A stretch of 64,000 nt of DNA from assembly GCA_016859345.1 (NCBI GenBank), contig CM029118.1:27896001-27960000 (forward strand). The letters run 5' to 3'. The stretch's first letter is position 1. Each line of letters starts with the position of its first letter. A program made the position numbers and the translations under genes. Source of the stretch: Istiophorus platypterus (taxonomy: Eukaryota; Chordata; Actinopteri; Istiophoriformes; Istiophoridae). The notes below the pieces were generated by a model. That model saw only the letters and a program-made list of their open reading frames with translations. It was not told the origin of the DNA and did no database searches. Shown here piece by piece: positions 12,901 through 24,968 of this stretch.

Positions 12901-13844
12901 TGTGCACAGGTCAATTATATCTTTATTACAGTAAAATGCAGATCATTTTCATGCAGAACGTAGGTACAGAAAGACTGATGATCGGGGAAGGTTGCAGAAT
13001 CTCTTATTTCTCAGATATATGCTGCTTATACAGTAGGCATGTCACAAATGGGGAGTTCACGGTCATAAACAAAGGCAGGATTTCACTAATCTAATCATGA
13101 CCTACTCTGAAATCCAGCCATAACCTTAAACTACATTAGTGTGGACTCGGCTTGACACTTTGAAGCATCAGCACCTTTGCCTGGGTGGGGAAAACGTGTT
13201 GTTTTTGGCACCCCCACCAAAGGATAGATGCCAGAGCTCAAAAGCCAAAGGTTTCTGTGGGGTGCCTTTTATTCATTTTACACAATATCTAAGATCAAGG
13301 GTTGGAAGGGAAATATGGAAATGGCTGTTTGCAAAAGATTCCAACCAGGTTTTTAGAAATCAGCTGAAATGCGACCCCTAAATTTGCTAGCTATGGGAAA
13401 TCAGCTGCATTCTGCAGTTCTTAATATTGTTACCCATTCTTCAAGCTGTCAGTTTGCTGCAGGATGACCAGCATTTTCACATTCTTGGAAATCCTGGGAA
13501 AGTTTGGAAATACAAAACATTGGAAACACTCATGTTCATTTTATTTTCAGCTGTGAAAAATGGTTAATGTCAAGCTTGTCTGTTGTTAGATTAGATTAGT
13601 CTTAAAGGAATAACAACCCACTAACATGTTTCTGTTTGCAGAATTGGGCAACAAAGCTTAAAACATTCAGATCAGCTTGATGAAAACAAATATTGGTAAT
13701 GGAAATTACTCTACATGCCAGGTAGTGCTATGCTGAGAAAGTCAATTACTTTCAATAACCATTCTGTGCAGTTTTTTCCCCATGGCCTTATAGGAACAGT
13801 GGGTCATAAAACTACAGGCTTCTTAATTTTTACTGGTCCTATTA
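9991..13844. other. non-coding DNA, no gene confirmed
   Basis: The first few hundred bases may still hold decayed LINE sequence. A 73-codon minus-strand frame at 10130-10351 is free of simple repeats but I do not recognise it. A 71-codon minus-strand frame at 11498-11713 is likewise unassigned. The rest is AT-rich DNA without recognisable repeats except the ATC-rich array listed separately. Confidence 0.5.
12472..12521. repeat. AAT/ATC trinucleotide array
   Basis: A run of TAA units passes into TCA/ATC units, with interspersed atcaatatc variants. Direct reading. Confidence 0.9.
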
Positions 13845-14025
13845 TCCAACCATCCATTTTCTACATCTGCCTGTTCTGTTGGATTGAGAAGACTCTCCCA
13901 GCATGCATTTGGCAGGAGGCAGGGTAAACCCTAGATAGGTCATATTTAGACAGAAAAACACCCACAGGCAATTTGGTGTTTCCATTTCATCTAACCCACA
14001 GGTCTTTAACACCACACATAAAATT
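13845..14025. repeat. dispersed fish repeat of the CCATCCATTTTCT type
   Basis: The block starts with aaccatccattttctacatc. It continues with a diverged ctcccagcatgcatttggca, then gaggcagggtaaaccctaga, cacaggcaatttggtgtttc and atctaacccacaggtcttt. This order matches a very abundant non-coding repeat of teleosts that I recognise from memory. The copy is internally shortened and well diverged, so it is old. A second tiny piece from the far end of the same family is proposed at 49518-49560. Confidence 0.7.
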
Positions 14026-15579
14026 TCTTGTTAGTCCTGCTGTGAGAGATCTAATCAATTAGTCATTTTGCTTTACTGAAAAAAAAAAAAAAATCAATTG
14101 TATTTATCTATTTCACTCATTACATTATTATTATAACTTACAGATCTATGCCATGTGTTACCCTTTCTGTATTTGATAAGTGTAAAAATAGAAATTATAA
14201 GCCTATTCAATTATGCTTAACAAGCAGCCAGCTGACATTTTGGCAGGAAGTACTAACCATCAACAACTGGCTTAATGTTGGCTCCTATAACTGCACACCG
14301 CACTCCAGGGGTGGAATCCTCAGATTCACACACCCTCCAACTACGAACAAAACCAGGGAATATCTTAATGTAAGCTTTTCAGTGGCAAGCTAGTTAAGAA
14401 TACACATGTCAAATTTCTCTTATAAAGAGTAGGCCAACCATTTCCACCACTAATCCCCTGCGCCAAGCCAACACATAACAGTACCGAACTATTGATTTAA
14501 TAATTGAAATTCAGATTGTAATACTTTACACCACACATGTAAGCATCAAAGACCTTCATGAGGATGATTGGTCAGTAGTTGTACAAGTTATAAAATGTCA
14601 AGCATCAGGTGTCAGAAGAAGGCTTACTTTGTTCTTTTATTTGATCATTTATTTACTCATTTAGTTTTTATCTGCACTCATATGTCTTGACAGTAAGCTC
14701 TCAATTATACTGTCTTGGTGTAACTTTCCTAAGCCAGAATGGATTTTATATCCAGCTGGGGTATAAATCTTACATTGCAGTAAAGTGTCATGCTCTTGAA
14801 ATTAACATTTCTCATTTTATTCATTCATTAGTCCTTCATACAAGTTTTCAAACTGATTTCTCTAAATACATTTTGATGACTTAAGTATTTCAAAGTAAAT
14901 AATATTGTTTCATTTACTGTGTGTAAGACACAATGACAACATTTAATGATCAATCCTGTCTTGGCTTGAATTTAAATTCATATTGCTAATGCTGTATAAC
15001 ACAACTTATGCTGTCAATCATCTAAATAAAATGCATTTCCACTTTAACTGGTTACTGGTTGCCAGGAAAGACCAGAGGCCTATTTTAGAGGTTTCTAAAT
15101 GTAAGAAATAAGAGTTATCACAATAAAAGAGTGTAGAATTATAATTGGACTTTCGTAAATGTACTGTACCTTAAGAAATTTTATCAGTTTCGGTTTTCGG
15201 TCCTTTGACAGGACGATATGAAACATCAAACTGTAAGGCTTGTCATTGCAAGTTGTGTGTGCACATGTAGGGTTGTGTATATGTGTGTGTGGCTATGTGT
15301 GGACATTTGCAGTCTCCAAAGGGTCACTCCAACAATTTACCATTAATTTATTGTCTTTATTTACAAGCTCAATACATTAATCTGAGCTGGTGACCTACAA
15401 TTCCACATTGCCTGGATGCTGCTGTTGCTGCCTTGTCCTTGTTTTGCCAGATGCATCACGTACTACAGATGTTTACCAAGCACGTATGTCAGCCTCCCCA
15501 TGGCGATTGAGCTGTTACGAGGATAGATGGAAGATGGGAAAGGAAAGCCTGCCTCCCCCTCCTGTGCAAGGTTAATCTC
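14026..15579. other. non-coding DNA, no gene seen
   Basis: Contains an A13 run near 14080 and a TG-rich patch near 15250-15300. The frames at 14148-14393 and 14687-14884 show no domain. Confidence 0.6.
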
Positions 15580-16090
15580 GTCCTCAGCTGCAACTAGCAT
15601 GTCACCCTAATGAAGCCCCAACAGACGAGCACTTAATAAGAGTTAAGAGTAAATTAACCTTGAAGACTTTGCATGCATATCTCCTTTTTTCATACACTTT
15701 ACGCCTCCAATTCCCACAATCAAGGGCGAGCGTTCATTTAGCTAGAGGAGGTCAGAACAAAAACCTTCCCTTGATGGTTGCAAATTTTCTCTCTGACATC
15801 TATGTTCCAGACAGAGCACCAAGGAGAGGATGAGCCTCTATTTCCCTCTTTAATGTTGTCTGAGGCAGATAAAAAGCTACAAGCTGCTCCCCCACCCACT
15901 CACTGTTTTCCTTCTCGCTGTTGATCAATGCTCTTAATGATGATAATAAATCAAGAAAATGAAAGATTTACTCTCCAATATTAATTTTGCTCAGCATCGA
16001 TTGAGAAGCAAGGAGTATTACTGCCATTAATGCCTTTTGAGGTACTGTATTGAGTCGCTTGCCTCTAAAAACAAGTCATTCATCTTTCAT
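15580..16090. promoter_or_regulatory. candidate conserved non-coding block
   Basis: A continuous non-repetitive block containing caccctaatgaagcccc, tgcatgcatatctcc, atgctcttaatgatgataa and gccattaatgcc. It has multiple ATTA/TAAT cores and no simple-sequence or mobile-element traits. It has the look of a developmental enhancer region. This is inference from texture only. Confidence 0.25.
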
Positions 16091-17318
16091 TTCAACAGTT
16101 TTATTACACCTTTAAACATAATTAGAAACAGATAACAGTCACCTGAGGTGATATTTAGTAAACTCTTTGATAATCTTGCTTTTCTTGTTTAGAGATCATT
16201 ATGTTAAAATCGGATGTCAGTTTCCATGTGTAAATGTATGTAAATTTGTTTATCTGGCTAAAATGCCTTTTTTTATTGTATTGTGAAGAGATTCACTTCC
16301 CTCCTGCCATGTAGGACCTTTTTATCTTCCTCATGTATGCTTTTCACAAACTAAGAAAAAAGCCTCTTCTTTGGCTCAATGGTAATGCATTTTGCAGGGT
16401 TTTCAAGGGGGTCAATGAGGCCAGAGGTTGTACAGTTTGCTCATTCTTTTAAGCTACAAGTTTTTCACCCACAGTGATAATTTTCTGTCTTTGCCATGTC
16501 ATAATGCATGTGTAGAAACACAATGATTCCAGTCTGCTGTGCTTGCTTGGGGTGTTGTGATGACAGACGGCACTAATGATACGCCAGTCAATGAACCACA
16601 AGGGGCAGACAACATGCCAAACCAACGAATGAATTTATGCCGCGAGCTGATTCTCCCTGCGATATGGTGTCATGTTATCGGATCAGCTGATCAAAGGCTG
16701 ATAGGAAACTCAAAAGCTCTGTTCTGCTTTTACTGGCACTTGCACAAATCTTTTTTAACCTGTCTTGCTCTCTGAGCGCTGTGAAGCAAAACTGCCACTT
16801 TCAGTCATTGTTCCAGCATCTTATGACCACATGACATGCACACCTGCTTCAAGCAGGAGAAAAGCTTTGTTTTCTTATCATTTTTTTGGTTAGCTGTTTA
16901 TTTTATTCATTTAAAATCTGGAAAACGAAACATTACTTTTTGTTGTTGTGGCTGTCAGCAATGTGCAGATAATGATCCCATTTATGGTCACTTACTTGTT
17001 ATCTCTACATGGATAGAGTGTCTTTTGCTCTGTCATTCACCAGTATAACACAGCATAATACTTTTAAGCCAGGTTGTTGGAGTGTCTTCTTTATCCTAGT
17101 CTTTCCTTTCTTTTGTCAATAGTATACATGCACCTCAGCCAGAGTGAAAAAGTGGAGCAGGTTTTGTTGATGACTTAAGGGATGGAAAGCACACCGGGGC
17201 TTCCAATGCACCTAGTATTTAAATAATCCCCGGGTTTCCTCCATCCTTTTGATGCCTTTGTTCACTTTTAAAAGTTATCACCGCAGAGCCTGTACTGTTG
17301 GCTTGGGGATGAAGAGAG

Positions 17319-17339
17319 GGAGAGAGAGAGAGAGAGAGA
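17319..17339. repeat. (GA)n microsatellite
   Basis: Direct reading of about ten AG units in a purine-rich context. Confidence 0.9.
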
Positions 17340-17762
17340 CGAGAGGGAGGGAGATGTCGAATCGTGAAGCTATACCTTTTCTTCTACATCCAGTTCCCAG
17401 AGCGTGAAAGAACATCTGAATACACGTTCAAAATCTTATCTCACTCCAGCTGTATTGCCGAATTCTTCCTTTTCCAGGCACTCTAGAAAGCAAGGCAAAA
17501 GGGAACCCAGGAATAATCAGCCATGCTTATCTTTCTGCTGTACTGAGGGGAGCTATAATGAGACTCACTCATCCATAGTGGAGAGCTTAATAATTCATTG
17601 TGGTAGCTTTGCAGGTGAACCCTATCACATTACAATTTAAAAGCTCTAAAGCTAGTATTGCTGAAGGGGAGAGCAGCTGGAATGAATGCTAGGCTGAAAA
17701 GCCCTTGTGCATACAGGTACATTGATGCCACACATACTCATTCACTCACACAAACTCACACA

Positions 17763-17780
17763 CATACATACATACATACA
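17763..17780. repeat. (CATA)n microsatellite
   Basis: Four to five CATA units following a CA-rich lead. Confidence 0.85.
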
Positions 17781-18229
17781 CTCTTGAAGAGCTCCGATTT
17801 TCTCTAAATAGACTTGTATTGCAGTGTGCAGGCTTCCTCAAAAGACTATCAACACCATAAGTGACAAGCAAGTGGTACTTTAAAGTGGTAAACACAAACA
17901 GCGTTTATTATGAAGAGGCCCTTCTTTTCATCTTAATTTGAAAAGCACTCATCATATTAGCCAGTGTAAATCACTCCTCGCCTGGGAACAAAAGTTAACA
18001 TTCTGTAGGCACATAAGCTGAGAGAGAAAAAGGAAAGAAACAACAAAGCATTTTACTTGTTTTTCTCTCAAGGGCAAAAGAGTTACTGTCCAGTCTTTTT
18101 AATAATGCCACCCACTGCACCACATCTCATCCTCCCGCTGGCAAGGTACCATAAAAAATCTTGCAAGGAGGGGGAACATTAGTATTTCTGTGCTTTGACA
18201 CTCTTGTTTTCAGTGGACCTTTGCTCTGA

Positions 18230-20563
18230 TTAAGGATCTAGAACAGTCTGCTGGCATTTTTTTATACCCTCCCTAAAACTCATTTTCTTGCAGGGAACCT
18301 TCAGACATTCTACAAAGATGGGGTCGGCTTTGCCGGTGACCTCTGGCACTGACTGTCTGTGGAGCGCATCCCATATGGGTTGGACTGTGGCCCACACTTC
18401 TTCCAGCGCCCTCTCTCTTTCCGTGTCTCTCTGTATCTGTTGCTCTCTGTCTTTCCTCCATTCTTCCTTCCCTATAGGACAGACCAAAGAGCTTGGGTCG
18501 CTTGGCACAAGGACTGCATAGTGGAGTGACCTTGCAGGGCTCCCTAATGGAGAACTTGGCATTGTTCCACAGTTTCTCAGCCAGCAGACATTCACCCCCC
18601 CACCACCAGCACTAAGACTACCACCTCTTCTTTCTCCATAGATCCAGCTATACTCACCTCTAACCCATCTTCCCCCATATCCCCACCCAAAAGCTGGGAC
18701 ATGTCACATCACTGACATTAATTGTCACCAGCAATGCTAGCAGATAAAAGCTCTCTGCCCTGTTTCAATATGGAGATACTGTCGAGTCATAGGGAATTCA
18801 GTTCAATCCAAGAAAGCTATGCAACAAAATAACAAAATAAGTGCTTTTGTGTGTGTATTTGCATGCATGTGCTCAACATGACAGTGTGTTTGCACACGCA
18901 AAGATGAGAAATGTCAAAACATGTTAGCCCATTGTAACTCTCAGGAAACGTGTGATGGTATTAACTGATAAGTAGATAATTCACATCTAAGAGTATTATC
19001 TAGGCATAAAACAGTGCTTAAGTCATTTTAGATGATACCCTGCTACTAGATACTCCCTACAGTTAACCAACAATAATATTACGATGTATCTTTTGTGCAG
19101 ATGAATTCTCAAAGCCAGTATTTAATGTGGTTGATGAATCGAAAGAAAATGTGTTGAATTAATATGAATATTTAATAGCATAATTAATAGAAATGTACCT
19201 CATTACACACTCATACTATAACATACAATATTGCTTAAACAAGAAGTACCATTAGAATCTAACTCAGGAATTCCAGGTACTAATATTTTCCACTGAGTAG
19301 GTCTGATGGTATTTTTTTGGTTTTCAAAAATTAAAATGTAATTTCAAAGCTCTAAGTTATCGTTTAGTCAACTGGTGCTGTCTCAAAACACCCCAATATT
19401 CCAAAGAAAAAACAAACAGTTCTCCATTGTAGGACAGAATTTTACTCTCAATCACTTTTCCAAAAAGTATAACTGGTACAGTATATCCTGTAGACACTGT
19501 TATGTGTTGAAATAATGATCACTCAAATGCCTCTGAAATAAAACTGTCACAACCAATTTCAAACTGAAAATCTTTCACATTTACAAGGGCTTTTTCCATC
19601 TTTCAGAGGGGGTGACTGCTAACTATGATCAACACAAACATTGTCACCATTGTTAGTGAATACACTCAGCTGCAGCAAGCACCACTGCAATGGCAGAGTC
19701 ACTAGAGAGCACAACAAATAAGTCAGCCAACACATTTGTCTATATTAGGAGGGCTAGATTTCCTGTTGCAGAGAATGAGACATCTTGCTAAAAGTTAGGA
19801 GAAGGCCACTGCATCACCCTGGGCTCCAGAGAAATTCTAATCACTTGTCTCTTGGTCTATGACCTTGTTGTACAAAAAGGTTTAAAGACTTGTGAACAGT
19901 ATATCTTCTGACTCATTGCATATCTTACATAGAGAATACCAAGCTCTGGCCTCTAACAGGCAATTTAGTCCCCCAGTTTAAACATATCAGGCTGAAGAAC
20001 TCTTATAGTGAAATACTCTGTAGTCTGATTGTGATTAATGCTATGATGTGTTATGTATGTACTGGGGACAGTGTAAGATATGCAACTGCACATTTGATAT
20101 GCATATGAGCCTCTTAGATGGAACAGCCTAGGTTTGTAAAATGACTCTCAGTCTAAACTGACAGTAAGCTAATATCTTATTATAACATATGGTATCATTG
20201 TCATCAGCCCACAATTTATTCAGTTTTGAATGAGATCAAAATGGATATTATATAGATCCTCTCAATTGATTATTTGTTACAAGATCCTCCCAACAAAGTG
20301 CCCCCCCATCTTGCTTCCACCCGGTCCAACGACTGTGTTGCAAAACAGACTGGAAAATATCATGAATCTGAGATTTAAAGTTGCTCTCAGTAGGATCTAC
20401 ATGGATATATTCTTCCAACCAAATGGCAGAGTTTTTTTGTTTTCTTTTAACAAAACTTCCAATTTTATGGACAAATTCTCTAACCCTCTGAGTAAAAGAC
20501 TGATACAAATGCCAGAGAACCTTTTTTACACTCCTCAGATACTGTATAGGGTTTAAAGAAAAT
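18230..20563. other. non-coding DNA, one unassigned 121-codon frame
   Basis: The minus-strand frame at 18230-18595 is 121 codons. It has an Arg/Glu-rich middle that reflects a pyrimidine-rich patch on the plus strand, and I cannot assign a family. The remainder to 20563 shows no gene. The frame at 20248-20508 (minus) lies just downstream of the LINE remnant at 20564-20744 but does not match LINE protein. Confidence 0.5.
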
Positions 20564-20744
20564 CAAAATTTCTTCTTTTCAATCGTGACGTTGGAACAAC
20601 CAAAATGGCCCAGCCTGAGGATCTCAAACTGTGCCTGGGTGGCACAAGACTTCCAGGATTGTAAGGTAGCCATGGGACATAGCCAGCTGAGCCATGAAAG
20701 TAGAATCTTAAAAAATCAATTCTGAAACTCACAGGAAGCTGCAG
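20564..20744 (-). mobile_element. short LINE ORF2 C-terminal remnant
   Basis: On the minus strand one uninterrupted frame of about 60 codons reads LQLPVSFRIDF, then a diverged middle with GSAGYVPW, then RHSLRSSGWAILVVPTSRLK. Order and spacing fit the C-terminal region of L2/CR1-type LINE proteins, where LHWLPV.xRI is followed by LRSS/LRSQ, then LLVVPR. Copy B in this window has the equivalent LHWLPVKSRIQ ... TLHSQNRGLLVVPRVST. The sequence is clearly different from copies A-C, so it would be another family. Neither neighbouring side aligns. A chance match cannot be excluded. Confidence 0.5.
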
Positions 20745-22244
20745 CAGCGATCATTTCTCCTTCAAGCATTGCTGCAGTATTTTTGAGGAGTCGTAAGAGG
20801 GGAGAAACACTTCAGAAACGGCAGAGAGGAACAAGTTGAATCACAGTAATCTGAATAAGAATAAAATTATGGAGGACTTTCTCTATGTGTCTCTGGGATA
20901 AAAAGGTATCAGTCTAGATCCTTTTCTACTGTTGATAGGTGGTTTGCTTGGATATGCAATTGGTCAGCCAGGTAGATAAGATACAGCTTTAGCATACTGT
21001 CACCATGAACCAGTTGGGAAATTACTAAGGCAATATAAATAGGGAAGAATAAATAAGCCAAATATTTGACATGTAACATTTGATGTTGCAGGACTTTTCC
21101 TTGGATTTCAAGGTGGCTCAGAGGAAAAAATGATAGTCAGAGTTTCTGAGAAAAATCACAAATTGTGATTATTTTGCTGACAGCAAAAAAAGAAAATGTG
21201 ATAATGTCCAATATTCCCACATCAATTGCCAGCTGATTGTTGCTCAGTGACAAGCTAAAGTTGAAATGGCTTGAGTATTTTTTTTTTTTTTACATTCGGA
21301 ATATATATATATATATACCACATAGCAGACAAATGTGCAGTCAGAATATGGATTGTGATTGATTGATTGATAGACACTGAATTAGTCTACCAGAATCATT
21401 AGTGTGACTGATTACCTCCTTCTAACAGAGAGCTGACCAAAAAAGCTATTTTTTGGTGCCCCAAAAAATATCAGATACACAAACCATCTGACAAACAAAA
21501 AAACCATAGATGCTATTAACAATATAAAAGTGTCCAATGAGTGCTCCTTACAGAGATGACTTTGACATGATGGGATTTGTATTGTTGACAGTGAAATTGT
21601 AAGATCAATGTCAGGGACTGTCAATAGAGACTTGCTTACATGTATTGATATGCTGACAACCCAAAGAATGGCTTGTTTGTCCGAAGGCTTACTTCAAATC
21701 GATACACTTGTCTAAGTTCAGTGACATTATGTTCACTGGACATCACAGAACTTAATGATGTGTTGCTGCACCACTGTATATTTAAATGTATTTTCCCTTT
21801 TGGTATTAGCCATTAGGGATGTGGTAGAGTTTCAGTCATGCTTGTTACAAATGTGTATGTAGGACATTCACATCTGGTTAATTAAATCAATCAATCAGAT
21901 GACTAATCTCTCATCTACTCTGGGTTCAAGATAATATATAATGGAAGCACAAATCCCCTAACCTGGAAGTGGTCACAGAATGTATGTGTACATAATTTAC
22001 CTGATGTTGAATGGCTCTGGATTTGCTCTGGATTTTGCTCATAAAATTTACAAGGAAACACTGACTGTGTCCACACTGATTGTTTTCTAAGAATTTTTCC
22101 ATGAACACTCTAATTCTTTTAGTTTTCCAAAGCAATTCAAGCGGATGCCATTAAAAACTTCTTTACATTAGCTGTTCATAGTGCTCTAGAGAATGCTGAG
22201 AACACTTTGTAGTAACTTGGCATATTTATCAGTCTGTAAATCAG
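20745..22244. other. non-coding DNA, no gene seen
   Basis: Contains a T12 run followed by a short (AT)n at about 21278-21317 and a (GATT)n patch near 21356-21371. Nothing else is nameable. Confidence 0.6.
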
Positions 22245-24215
22245 TTCATTTCAATTCAGTTTTATTTACATAGCGCAATATCATAAAAGATGTTATCTCG
22301 GGGCACTTTTCATATAGAGCATCTCTAGACCAGACTTTTTATAGCTCTTATTTACAGAGACCCAACATTTCCCCCATGAGCAAGAACATGGCGACAGTGG
22401 CAACTACAAACTCCCTTTTAACAGGTAGAAATGTTGAACAGATCCTGGCTCATGGTTGGGGGGGGGTCTGCCTCAACCCGCTTGGATGAGAGAGAAAAGA
22501 GAGAGAGAGGGCGAGAGATGGGGCGGCAGGAGAGAGGAGAGAGAGCATAGCACAATAATGGGACTAATAGCAAAGCCAATAGTTATGCTGATAGGGCTTA
22601 AAAATATTAATAATACGACTAAATGAAATGGTAACAGTAGTAATCATAATAATTAAAGCAGTGCTTGTTGATCAGTGTCAGAGGCAGAAAAACCTGAAGA
22701 AAGCGGCAGGAGGAAGAGGAGAGACGAGAAAGCACAGAACTACGGGAGAGAGAAGTAGGACGGTTAGCAATGAGCATTTCTGTGATATTAATGAAGCACA
22801 GGGAAAGAGGAGGAGGTGAAGGAGAGGGTAGCATGGTGCATCATGGGAAGTCCCTGGCAGTCTCGGCCTATAGCAACATACTGATGGAATGGCTCAAGCT
22901 GTGCCTGAGCCAGTTCTAACCATAGCATACATCAAAGAAGAAGGTTTTGAGCCTACTCTTAAACACGGAGAGTGTGTCGGCCTCCTGGACACAAACTGGA
23001 AGATGGTTCCACAGCAGAGGAGCCTGATAACTGAAGGTTCTGCCTCCCATTCTGCTTGTAGAGACTCTAGGAACCACAAGTAGACCTCTATTCTGGGAGT
23101 GAAGTGTTCTACTGGGGTAATAAGGTAATATGAGCTCTTTAAGATAGGATGATGTCTGGTTGTTAAGGGCTTTGTAAGTGAGGAGGAGGATTTTAAGTTG
23201 TATTCTTGATTTCACAGGGAGCCAATGTAGAGATGCTAACACAGGAGAGATATGATCTCTTTTTCTGGTTCTTATCAGTACTCTAGCTGCAGCAATCTGA
23301 ATCAGCTGGAGAGTATTTAATGTGTTATTGGCAAAGCCTGATAATAAGGCAATAATCAAGCCTAGAGGTAATGAAGGGATGTGCTAGTTTTTCTGCGTTA
23401 TTTTGAGAAAGGATGTGCCTGATATTTGCAATATTACGTAGGTGAAAAAAGGCGTCCTTGAAGTTTGTTTTATGTGGGAGTTAAAGGACATGTCCTGATG
23501 GAAGACAACTCCAAGATTCCTAGCGATGGTTCTAGAGGCCAGAGCAAAGCCATCTAGAGTAAGTATGTCATTAGATAATGTGTTTCTGAGGTGTTGGGCG
23601 CTGCTGGTCATCCAGATCTTTATATCCTTTAGCCTACTGATTAGTTTTGTCAGGCTTCATTGATAAGTAAAATTGGGTATCATCTGCATAACAATGGAAG
23701 TTTATGGAGTGTTTCCTAACAATATTGCCTAAGGGAAGCATATATTTGGTGAATAGGACTGGTACAGGCACAGAACCTTGTGGAACTCCGTGACTAACTT
23801 TTGAGTATATAGAGGATTTATCGTTAACGTGCACAAGTTGAAATCGATCTGATAAATAAGATTCAAACCAGCTATGAGCGAGTCCTTTAGTGCCAATGAA
23901 ATGCTCCAATCCTGTAATAGGATTTGATGGTCTATATGTCTTTAAATGCAGCACTAAGATCTAACAGAATAAGTACAGAGATAGGTCCTTTATCCAATGC
24001 GGTTAGTAGGTCATTTATAACCTTAACCAGTGCTGTCTCAGTGCTATGATGCCTCTAAATCCTGACGTAAATCCTCTAACAAACTATTATTATGTTAAAA
24101 GTTACACAACTGTTTAGCGACAGCTTTCTCAAGGATCTTAGAGAGAAAGAGAAGGTTAGATATGGGTCTATAGTTGGCTAAAACATCTGGATCGAGGATA
24201 GGCTGGTATTAGCAT
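22245..24215 (-). mobile_element. LINE copy B (L2/CR1-type), 5' truncated, best preserved
   Basis: Same orientation and family as copy A. The low-coordinate tail begins with ttcaattcagttttatttac and atagcgcaatatcataa. It continues through ctagaccagacttttta, the cccaacatttcccccatgag block, a G9 run and a GA-rich tract, each matched in copy A. From 22916 upward it encodes reverse transcriptase on the minus strand. The RT similarity continues to about 24200, through a segment that reads cttagagagaaagagaaggt and atctggatcgaggataggct, and then stops. This is consistent with 5' truncation. Confidence 0.93.
22916..24205 (-). pseudogene. reverse-transcriptase fragment of LINE copy B
   Basis: On the minus strand the RT motifs run in order. 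VSHGVPQGSVPVPVLF (palm) is followed by GNIVRKHSINFHCYADDTQF with an intact YADD catalytic box at 23679-23690. Next comes a TIARNLGVVFHQDMSFNSHI segment (23384-23611 frame). The last piece is a clean 147-codon C-terminal frame at 22916-23359 with LQLIQIAAARVLIRTRKRDH, ASLHWLPVKSRIQ, LLVVPRVS and LKTFFF before its stop. Breaks exist between the frames near 23360-23640, and the 5' half of the ORF (endonuclease, early palm) is missing. The element cannot be autonomous. It is younger-looking than copy A because fewer changes hit the conserved motifs. Confidence 0.9.
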
Positions 24216-24579
24216 TTAGGGATGTGACCATGGAAGACACTGACGAGAAAATCTAATGTCATTAAACATCTCTGACTACATATCCATACAATAACATGAT
24301 GAGAAAGAGGTGATTTAAATGGAGTTTAAAAATAGTAACTTTTTGATTAAAAAAAAGAGACTGTTTTTCAAACAGACATAATCTAACTGTCTTCCTTCCT
24401 TCAGATGGCTAAACTGAACATTTCTCTTCTTATGCACCTAAATCATCTTCCTGGTGACCCTGCACACTAGCATGTTTCTATGCAGGCACTGTTAACATGG
24501 CTTCCCTGGACCTAGCTACTGTATGCACTTTAACGCTATGGTTGTAAGGATTTTAACAACATACAGTGAAAGGAAAAGA
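24216..24579. other. non-coding spacer
   Basis: Between LINE copy B and the zinc-finger relic. It may include flanking sequence of a decayed DNA transposon. Nothing is identifiable. Confidence 0.5.
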
Positions 24580-24722
24580 ACATGTACACTCCACTTTGAA
24601 TATAATGGCGATGAAAAAAGTAGTATTGTTAAGACAGAAGCCCTGTGGCCACAAAATTGATTTGAATAAAACCACAAAACTAAAGGCACACCTCAAGCGA
24701 CACCACACAGAAATCGAGGTAA
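24580..24722 (+). pseudogene. BED-type zinc finger relic, probably hAT transposase
   Basis: Two adjoining plus-strand frames together give the outline of a BED finger. The first frame (24580-24642) reads HFEYNGDEKSSIVKTEA. The second (from 24644) reads CGHKIDLNKTTKLKAHLKRHH. The second half carries the Cys of a C-G-H box, the N-x-T-T-x-L-K stretch and the two His positions of the H-x3-H type end. The first Cys of the normal C-x2-C or C-x4-C pair is missing, and one base offsets the two frames. BED fingers bind DNA at the N-terminus of hAT transposases and of host ZBED proteins derived from them. No catalytic or dimerisation part was found downstream, so a truncated hAT copy is the likeliest source. 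Confidence 0.55.
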
Positions 24723-24931
24723 CCCAATGTATAGATGTTAAATAATGTTACTTTAACCATTTTTTTTCAAAACAGGTACTAAATGCAGTGGTGTAACCTT
24801 ATGTAATAGCATCTCACAACAATGGGACATTGCTGCATTGCTTGTAGATGGGGGTTTACATCCATTGATCACAGTAGCCCAGCTAGCTAAATTGGCTAAC
24901 CTTTTGCTGAAGTTTGTTTGTTTAGAAGTGT

Positions 24932-24968
24932 TAAACATGCTAAACATGCTAACCATGCTAACGCATGC
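24932..24968. repeat. 9-bp tandem repeat (TAAACATGC-type), four units
   Basis: Two identical TAAACATGC units are followed by TAACCATGC and TAACGCATGC. Each unit ends in CATGC, so the array shows regular CATG spacing. Direct reading. Confidence 0.9.

Larger units (their letters stand above)
16091..18229. other. non-coding DNA, no gene seen
   Basis: Frames at 16539-16775, 16836-17048 and 17404-17640 lack domains and splice support. Simple repeats inside: a (GA)n run at 17319-17339 and a CATA run at 17763-17780. Confidence 0.55.

Noticed and set aside
18230..18595. 121-codon minus-strand frame with an Arg/Glu-rich centre
   Set aside because: No family resemblance; the charged stretch mirrors a pyrimidine-rich patch on the plus strand; no splice or codon evidence.
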